DNA of 5,313 nucleotides from Thermoplasmatota archaeon (GTDB taxonomy: Archaea; Thermoplasmatota; Penumbrarchaeia; Penumbrarchaeales; Penumbrarchaeaceae), in the NCBI GenBank assembly GCA_030591285.1, contig JAUVBH010000136.1, positions 1 to 5,313 on the forward strand, read 5' to 3'. Position numbers and translations under genes: made by a program. This document shows, piece after piece, positions 1 to 3,567 of the stretch (positions are counted from its first letter, which is position 1; each line of letters starts with the position of its first letter). Under the pieces are notes generated by a model. It saw only the letters and a list, made by a program, of their open reading frames with translations. It had not been told where the DNA came from and made no database searches.

Positions 1-198
1 GTTCCTGAGTTTGGTCCTTTGCAGGTTCTCCCTCGGATCCCTCGCCACAGCTCCCATCCTGGGCCTGTTCCCTTTCGCGGGTCTGCTCGGCGTCCTCTGG
101 AGCGTTCTCACCCTCATTCTTAGCTTGCTCCTGGGTCTGTTCTTTAGCAGGTTCTCCTTCGGAGCCGTCCCCACAGCTACCGTCTTTGACCTGTTCTC
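1..198 (-). repeat. Two in-frame 126-bp-spaced direct repeats inside the acidic protein gene
   Basis: DNA at 1-72 and 127-198 aligns without gaps at an offset of 126 bp (42 codons), with most positions identical. The protein copies differ by conservative changes such as D/E. The between-copy segments differ more. This looks like duplication within the gene followed by divergence. More copies may lie beyond the left edge. Confidence 0.75.
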
Positions 199-418
199 TG
201 GATTGTTCCTTGAGAGGTTCTTCAAGCTCACACTCTCCGTCCATGTCCCGTTCCATCTCTCCTTGACCTTTATCACTACCTGATCGGAACATGTTTTCTA
301 CTAACCCATCTCCTATCGGACCATCCTCGCTTGCTCCGCCTGCCGCTGCAAAGAGTGCAACTCCCACCAGCAGCACCAGGGCCGCGATTCCTCCGAAAGC
401 CATAACCTTCGTTTTCAT
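1..418 (-). CDS. Secreted/anchored acidic Cys-repeat protein, N-terminal part (3' end beyond window)
   Basis: Reading from the ATG at 418-416 gives 139 uninterrupted codons to the window edge. Residues 1-6 carry two Lys, followed by a hydrophobic stretch at about 7-26 ending in AAAGG, which is a signal peptide or N-terminal anchor. No lipobox is evident. The rest is hydrophilic, acidic and rich in Glu, Gln, Gly and Ser. It contains a repeated unit DGSCG(D/E)GSEGEPAK at residues 79-92 and 121-134 (period 42), with a looser version around residue 60 (DGEC...EEPLKEQ). Each copy has one Cys (63, 82, 124). A Shine-Dalgarno-like GAGGT lies 7 nt before the ATG and a TATA box further upstream, so the start is well supported. 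I recognise no family. An outside location is inferred from the signal sequence. The Cys residues could form disulfides, bind a cofactor or metal, or carry a modification; nothing here decides that. Low-complexity secreted proteins diverge quickly, so homologs may be hard to find. Confidence 0.8.
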   Translation of the reverse strand, partial: MKTKVMAFGGIAALVLLVGVALFAAAGGASEDGPIGDGLVENMFRSGSDKGQGEMERDMDGECELEEPLKEQSREQVKDGSCGDGSEGEPAKEQTQEQAKNEGENAPEDAEQTREREQAQDGSCGEGSEGEPAKDQTQE

Positions 419-423
419 TTTTT

Positions 424-430
424 CGACCTC
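424..430 (-). promoter_or_regulatory. Ribosome binding site for the acidic repeat protein
   Basis: The minus strand reads GAGGTCG here, with GAGGT at 430-426, 7 nt before the ATG at 418. This fits the archaeal Shine-Dalgarno sequence and fixes the start choice. Confidence 0.65.
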
Positions 431-470
431 TGTGGTGCTTTTCCGCGCCACATCATTCCATCATGGTTGA

Positions 471-477
471 TATTTAA
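471..477 (-). promoter_or_regulatory. TATA box for the acidic repeat protein
   Basis: The minus strand reads TTAAATA from 477 to 471. With the usual archaeal spacing of about 26 nt from TATA centre to transcription start, transcription would begin near 446-449. That gives a leader of about 30 nt that includes the GAGGT ribosome binding site. A 19-bp repeat element ends 6 nt upstream, at 484. Confidence 0.65.
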
Positions 478-483
478 CCCCGT

Positions 484-502
484 TGTGGAACGGAGTTCTA
501 GA
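484..502 (-). repeat. 19-bp element, copy A (proximal to left promoter)
   Basis: The minus strand reads TCTAGAACTCCGTTCCACA. It is directly joined to copy B (503-521) as a tandem repeat and ends 6 nt upstream of the TATA box at 477-471. Together with copies B and C it defines TCTAGA-RNYYY-GTTCCAYA. Its placement just upstream of the TATA/BRE region makes it a candidate binding site for a regulator, probably an activator. Confidence 0.75.
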
Positions 503-521
503 TGTGGAACAAACCTCTAGA
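503..521 (-). repeat. 19-bp element, copy B (distal, tandem with A)
   Basis: The minus strand reads TCTAGAGGTTTGTTCCACA. It abuts copy A with no gap, so the two sites repeat at 19-bp spacing, a little under two helical turns. The six bases at the TCTAGA end and the GTTCCACA end are identical to copy A. Only the five central bases vary. Confidence 0.75.
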
Positions 522-581
522 TATCCCAAACGGGAAAATAAAAGAGTTTAGAAAGACTATAGAACAATATGTGATATGTCG

Positions 582-600
582 TCTAGAGACCTGTTCCATA
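582..600 (+). repeat. 19-bp element, copy C (facing right promoter)
   Basis: The plus strand reads TCTAGAGACCTGTTCCATA. It is inverted relative to copies A and B, so it has the same orientation towards its own gene as they have towards theirs. It ends 6 nt before the TATA box at 607-613, the same spacing as copy A has on the other side. Confidence 0.75.
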
Positions 601-606
601 TTCAAA

Positions 607-613
607 TTATATA
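607..613 (+). promoter_or_regulatory. TATA box for the surface protein at 635
   Basis: The plus strand reads TTATATA, preceded by the A-rich TTCAAA (possible BRE). The first base lies 28 nt before the ATG at 635. By archaeal promoter geometry the transcription start would fall at or within a few bases of the start codon, so the mRNA is probably leaderless. The nearest Shine-Dalgarno-like GAGG (617-620) is 14 nt from the ATG, which is too far to work well. Confidence 0.65.
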
Positions 614-634
614 CTCGAGGACGATGACAATTGC

Positions 635-1666
635 ATGAAGGCTAAAATGCTCGGGATCAGTATCGCTCTGTTGGTCCTCCTAATGTCGGTCAGCATCGGT
701 GCAGATGCCCAGATGGGCAGCCCACCCCCTGGAGATCCTATGGGTCCTGGTTCTCAACCAGGCATGAATGATGATCCACCACAGGGACCCAGATGGGAGC
801 AGCAGACTGAGAATAAGCAGGTTGAGAAAGGTCTGATGTTCAGGTACGGAAAGGAAACTCCTGAAACATCTATTGAAGGTGAGGATACCGGGAGTGATAT
901 CGGATTGAAGGTTACTGAGATCAGGTTCGGGAACCAGACCAATGATCTGAATATCCAGATAGATGATGTAGAATGGGAAGTTCAAGAACAGGAGATCGAT
1001 GAGGAAGTGAGGGTAACTTATAATTCTCACGCTCAATGGCAGAACGAACTTGGTCACGAGGAATTATTCTCAGATATACAGATCCAGTACCATTATATTG
1101 GTGGCAGTGAAGATAGGTCCCTTGAATACAACATCACCATTGATGACCCCCCTGGAAAAGGAAATCTGACCATCACTGTTTCATTGGATACTATTGACAT
1201 GGAAGGAGGATGCTGCTGGAATGGGGATAGCACCTCACAGAACATGGAAAGAAATGTATTGACTTTGAGGAACAAGGATGGGGAAGAACTTTCCCAATTC
1301 AAGATCGGCAATAGTGGCTATCTGAATGCTGATGAAGAAGTGGTGGAGGTGGAGATACAGGTAGAGGAGAAGATCGTAAATTCCACTGCGGCTCTCGATG
1401 TGAATATGGAATTACCGATGAATACAAGGTCGGCATCCATAAGTGGTTCGTTGAATATCCTTGAGGGATTGATCGAAGCGTTCACTGGAGCTGCTGAAGA
1501 AGTAAAGGAATTCGTCATCGAGCATATCTATTTCTTCGCAGGTGGAGCAGCCGTAATGGTCGTCATCATCATGGCAGGGGTCACGATAGTCTCCAAAAAG
1601 AATGTTGAGACCCATGGATCGGAACTCGACCTTGAAAGTAACAAATACTTCAGAGGCCCTCAATAG
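635..1666 (+). CDS. Signal-peptide, C-terminally membrane-anchored surface protein of unknown function
   Basis: The product has 343 residues. Residues 1-26 form a signal peptide (KAK followed by a hydrophobic core and a GADAQ cleavage region). Residues 27-53 are a Pro/Gly/Met-rich linker. About 60-270 is a hydrophilic, acidic domain with alternating beta-strand patterns. Residues 272-296 look like an amphipathic helix. Residues 298-319 are a membrane helix, followed by a 24-residue tail starting with KK, so the tail is inside and the main domain outside. Four N-glycosylation sequons (N100, N166, N177, N249) lie in the predicted outside part, as does an adjacent Cys pair (193-194) in a GGCCWNGD loop. 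I recognise no catalytic motif or family. The start at 635 is supported by the signal peptide and by a TATA box 28 nt upstream. Expression is probably controlled with the divergent acidic protein through the shared 19-bp elements. The stop overlaps the stop of the convergent regulator gene. Confidence 0.88.
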   Translation: MKAKMLGISIALLVLLMSVSIGADAQMGSPPPGDPMGPGSQPGMNDDPPQGPRWEQQTENKQVEKGLMFRYGKETPETSIEGEDTGSDIGLKVTEIRFGNQTNDLNIQIDDVEWEVQEQEIDEEVRVTYNSHAQWQNELGHEELFSDIQIQYHYIGGSEDRSLEYNITIDDPPGKGNLTITVSLDTIDMEGGCCWNGDSTSQNMERNVLTLRNKDGEELSQFKIGNSGYLNADEEVVEVEIQVEEKIVNSTAALDVNMELPMNTRSASISGSLNILEGLIEAFTGAAEEVKEFVIEHIYFFAGGAAVMVVIIMAGVTIVSKKNVETHGSELDLESNKYFRGPQ

Positions 1667-2163
1667 ACCTTTTCCACGATGGTATCCATTAGTGTGGACC
1701 GGTAGAGGATGAGCAGAGATTCTACAAGCTCTGGATCGTCAACAAAATAGTGGCGTTCTCGACCATCCTGGTCCACTCTCAAGACACCGGTCTTCTCCAG
1801 CCTTCGGAGATGGTAAGACATTGTGGCTGATGTGAATGTGAAGTTCCCAAGGATCTTTGATGGACCGCTGCCAGGATTATCAAGCAAGTAGAGAACGATA
1901 CCACGCGGTATCTCCCTTCTTAGAATTGACATGGCTTTTCTCTCGTCCTTGGAGAACTTATCCCTAACATAAAATCTTGCATTTCCAGTTCCAGACTCCT
2001 TAACGAGTACCTCTCCCTTAACCAATGCATTCATGTGAAAATCGAGCTGTCCGATGGCCAGGTCAAGATCCCTTGAGATCTGTCTGAAGTGCACCCCGGG
2101 ATTCCTGCGGATATATTCTGCTATCCGCTTTCTGAGAGGGAGATCCAGGGGGTCTCCTCTCAC
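1660..2163 (-). CDS. Tandem winged-helix transcriptional regulator (ArsR-like)
   Basis: The product has 167 residues and is predicted to bind DNA in the cytoplasm. The first winged helix spans about residues 8-68: GVHFRQISRDL (23-33) is the HTH entry, QLDFHMNALVKG (39-50) the recognition helix region, and GNARFYV (60-66) the wing. The second spans about 74-143: KILGNFTFTSATMSYHLRRL (103-122) followed by the wing DGRERHYFVDD (133-143). The second half resembles ArsR/MarR-type winged helices. The C-terminal helix (144-165) is a likely dimerisation element. The two halves differ, so they may read different half-sites. The gene starts with GTG at 2163, overlapping the preceding gene's TGA as GTGA. 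A GGAGG ribosome binding site 8 nt upstream supports this start. It is the last gene of a minus-strand cluster, and its stop overlaps the stop of the convergent surface protein gene. The ligand and targets are unknown. No metal-binding Cys residues are present, which argues against a classic metal-sensing ArsR. Confidence 0.9.
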   Translation of the reverse strand: MRGDPLDLPLRKRIAEYIRRNPGVHFRQISRDLDLAIGQLDFHMNALVKGEVLVKESGTGNARFYVRDKFSKDERKAMSILRREIPRGIVLYLLDNPGSGPSKILGNFTFTSATMSYHLRRLEKTGVLRVDQDGRERHYFVDDPELVESLLILYRSTLMDTIVEKVY

Positions 2164-2432
2164 TTATGATGCCTCCAAAATATCACTGAAATTATTATCA
2201 AAACCAAAGAGATACCAAAGAAAAGTATAAGGACCCAAACCGGAAGGTCCATCAGACCCGATTGGGATAATACACCCAAAATGGAAGAGACGATCCCTGG
2301 GATCCCAGATATCATCAGAATGAGCGGTCCAATACCTCCCCTGTATCGGAAGGCCATAAGACCGATGATAGATATCGACATTGAGAATATGAACAATATC
2401 CCGAGGACCAGATCCCATATGAGTGGGTCCAT
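2160..2432 (-). CDS. Small three-helix membrane protein coupled to the regulator
   Basis: The product has 90 residues and is almost entirely hydrophobic. Three membrane helices are evident at about residues 5-28, 33-57 and 64-87. A positively charged FRYRGG loop follows helix 1 and an RHHK tail ends the protein, so by the positive-inside rule these parts are probably cytoplasmic. The gene starts 25 bp after the stop of the EamA transporter and overlaps the winged-helix gene by 4 bp, consistent with one transcript. No clear Shine-Dalgarno sequence precedes the ATG at 2432, so it may be translated by reinitiation from upstream. I recognise no family. The coupling suggests it acts with the regulator, for example as a membrane sensor or anchor for it. 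That is inference from context. Confidence 0.8.
   Translation of the reverse strand: MDPLIWDLVLGILFIFSMSISIIGLMAFRYRGGIGPLILMISGIPGIVSSILGVLSQSGLMDLPVWVLILFFGISLVLIIISVIFWRHHK
2172..2176 (-). promoter_or_regulatory. Ribosome binding site deciding the GTG start of the regulator
   Basis: The minus strand reads GGAGG at 2176-2172, 8 nt before the GTG at 2163-2161. It lies inside the end of the small membrane protein gene. It supports a GTG start and translational coupling across the GTGA overlap. Confidence 0.75.
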
Positions 2433-2457
2433 GATGTGGTAAGAACATTTCGTCTAA

Positions 2458-3384
2458 TCAATCTTTTCCTGTACGGATCTTCTTTTTAGCATCCACCAGT
2501 TTATCCCTGACCACCAAAAACACCGAAACGGAGACCATGAAGATAGCTACGATCCGGACCAGGGAAGGATCATCTCCCAAAACAAGCCATGCGAAGAACG
2601 TTGCGATCATGGGTTTGAGATACATCAATGAATTCCCGGTGGAGACCTGAACTCTTTCCAATCCAATGAAATAGAGAAGATATGCAAGACCAACTGCGAT
2701 GAAGGAGAGGAACATGAGATAGATCCAAGACAGAGGTGACATTGGACGGATCAAAGGGGCCCCATCGAGGAGAACGATGGGGATCATCATCACTCCACCC
2801 ATGAGGAGGCTTAATGAAGTTGTTATCCTGGGATCCATCTTCTCATTCAATGGTTTCATCAATACAACGTAAACCGAGAAACAGAACACCGCCAGCATGA
2901 TGATCCCGACGGCAGTTATAGATCGCATACCGCTTTCTTCGGAGAAATAGATCAAAAATACTCCTGCGCCCCCCAACAACAATCCAACAATGGCTACACG
3001 CCCCATTCTTTCCCCCGTAATGAAGTAAGAAACAGGTGCAACGAAAAGAGGCACCATGGCGATCAGAGTGGCTGTCGATGAAGCATCGATCCAATACAGA
3101 GCTATATGGAACAATGAGAACGTGCAGGATATCCCCAGGAACGAAAGTAGGATCAATTTTACCCAATCCTTGCTTTTAACCTGGTTCCAATCCACTTTTT
3201 TCCAGTATGAGATCACTATGGGAAGAAGGAATAGACCACCAAGAAAAAAGCGAAGATAAGCGATGGTCATTGGTGGAAGGGCAGAATGGATCAATTTGGT
3301 AATGACCTCGATCATACTCCAGAGGAATACTGTAACCCCGATGAGGCCCATCCCTATGATCTCTTTCCTCATTATCCCACTCAT
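2458..3384 (-). CDS. EamA/DMT-superfamily transporter, ten membrane helices
   Basis: The product has 308 residues, the usual length for the drug/metabolite transporter family, with two EamA repeats at about residues 13-147 and 157-296. Repeat 1 opens with FLWSMIEVITKL and PPMTIAYLRFFLGGLFLLP, typical of helices 1-2, and closes with the APVSYFITGERM motif. Repeat 2 closes with YLKPMIATFFAWLVLGDDP, where Asp replaces the Glu often seen in this 'lgE' motif. The C-terminus is short and Lys-rich (AKKKIRTGKD), expected in the cytoplasm. Family members export or import small organic molecules such as amino acids, nucleotides or drugs. The substrate cannot be read from the sequence. ATG at 3384 is the longest start. 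An in-frame ATG at 3372 (MRKEIIG) is an alternative and would lie outside the palindrome at 3383-3394. It is the first gene of a three-gene minus-strand cluster. Confidence 0.92.
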   Translation of the reverse strand: MSGIMRKEIIGMGLIGVTVFLWSMIEVITKLIHSALPPMTIAYLRFFLGGLFLLPIVISYWKKVDWNQVKSKDWVKLILLSFLGISCTFSLFHIALYWIDASSTATLIAMVPLFVAPVSYFITGERMGRVAIVGLLLGGAGVFLIYFSEESGMRSITAVGIIMLAVFCFSVYVVLMKPLNEKMDPRITTSLSLLMGGVMMIPIVLLDGAPLIRPMSPLSWIYLMFLSFIAVGLAYLLYFIGLERVQVSTGNSLMYLKPMIATFFAWLVLGDDPSLVRIVAIFMVSVSVFLVVRDKLVDAKKKIRTGKD

Positions 3385-3394
3385 GATCGATCAT
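3383..3394. promoter_or_regulatory. 12-bp perfect palindrome overlapping the EamA transporter start
   Basis: ATGATCGATCAT is its own reverse complement, and its minus-strand 3' end runs into the EamA start codon (3384-3382). It sits downstream of the predicted transcription start, where archaeal repressors often act. It may be an operator, but one 12-bp palindrome is weak evidence. Confidence 0.3.
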
Positions 3395-3430
3395 ATGCAG
3401 AGATCGACCTCGGTAGGATTGATGTCTTTG

Positions 3431-3438
3431 AATTTAAA
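3431..3438 (-). promoter_or_regulatory. TATA box for the EamA-membrane protein-regulator cluster
   Basis: The minus strand reads TTTAAATT at 3438-3431. The predicted transcription start is near 3409, giving a leader of about 25 nt before the ATG at 3384. A GAGGT at 3411-3407 is too far (22 nt) to be a good ribosome binding site for that ATG. Confidence 0.5.
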
Positions 3439-3461
3439 GGTCCCTTTTCTTTTAATAATCC

Positions 3462-3484
3462 AACATCATCGATCTTCAGATGTT
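3462..3484. promoter_or_regulatory. Inverted repeat midway between the two divergent transporter promoters
   Basis: AACATC (3462-3467) and GATGTT (3479-3484) form a 6-bp inverted repeat with an 11-nt spacer. It lies between the TATA boxes of the two divergent genes, a position where one regulator could act on both. The arms are short, so chance is possible. Confidence 0.25.
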
Positions 3485-3522
3485 AATTGGAACTGCGAAT
3501 GTACCTTATTACTATGACATCT

Positions 3523-3532
3523 AGGAATTCCT
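3523..3532. promoter_or_regulatory. 10-bp palindrome touching the TATA box of the peptide-type transporter
   Basis: AGGAATTCCT is a perfect palindrome that ends on the first base of the TATA box (3532-3540), in the BRE region. A protein bound here would affect TFB/TBP access. It is a candidate operator only. Confidence 0.25.
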
Positions 3533-3540
3533 TTAAATAA
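3532..3540 (+). promoter_or_regulatory. TATA box for the POT-type transporter
   Basis: The plus strand reads TTTAAATAA. The expected transcription start is near 3561-3565, only a few bases before the ATG at 3568, so the mRNA would have a very short leader. A GGAAGG at 3555-3560, 7 nt before the ATG, has good ribosome-binding spacing but might lie at or before the transcription start. Which mode is used is unclear. Confidence 0.55.
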
Positions 3541-3567
3541 TCAATAACGATACTGGAAGGATTTGCC

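Noticed and set aside
11..283. Plus-strand open frame of 90 codons with a hydrophobic product
   Set aside because: It is antisense to the acidic repeat protein, whose signal peptide, ribosome binding site, TATA box and in-frame repeats identify the minus strand as coding. The hydrophobic look arises from the complement of Glu/Gln-rich codons.
484..521. Tandem 19-bp repeats as the start of a CRISPR-like array
   Set aside because: The two copies abut without spacers, have variable centres and the third copy is inverted. This fits operator sites, not CRISPR.
558..565. TATAGAAC, a possible fourth half of the 19-bp element
   Set aside because: It matches seven of eight bases of TATGGAAC, but no TCTAGA follows at the right spacing and it has no matching TATA position. 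It is within chance for an A/T-rich region.
624..638. Five-codon frame ATG ACA ATT GCA TGA overlapping the surface protein start
   Set aside because: If the mRNA starts near 633-638, as the TATA box suggests, this mini-frame is not transcribed. GAGG is also only 3 nt from its ATG, too close to act as a ribosome site.
680..1057. Minus-strand open frame of 125 codons
   Set aside because: It lies fully inside the surface protein gene on the other strand, has no promoter or ribosome site of its own and no coherent domain pattern.
1667..1700. Terminator for the surface protein gene
   Set aside because: Only a single T4 run follows the stop and no stable hairpin is visible, so a terminator cannot be supported.
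3056..3517. Plus-strand open frames crossing the start of the EamA gene
   Set aside because: They are antisense to the clear EamA protein and run through its promoter region. Their products have no recognisable features.
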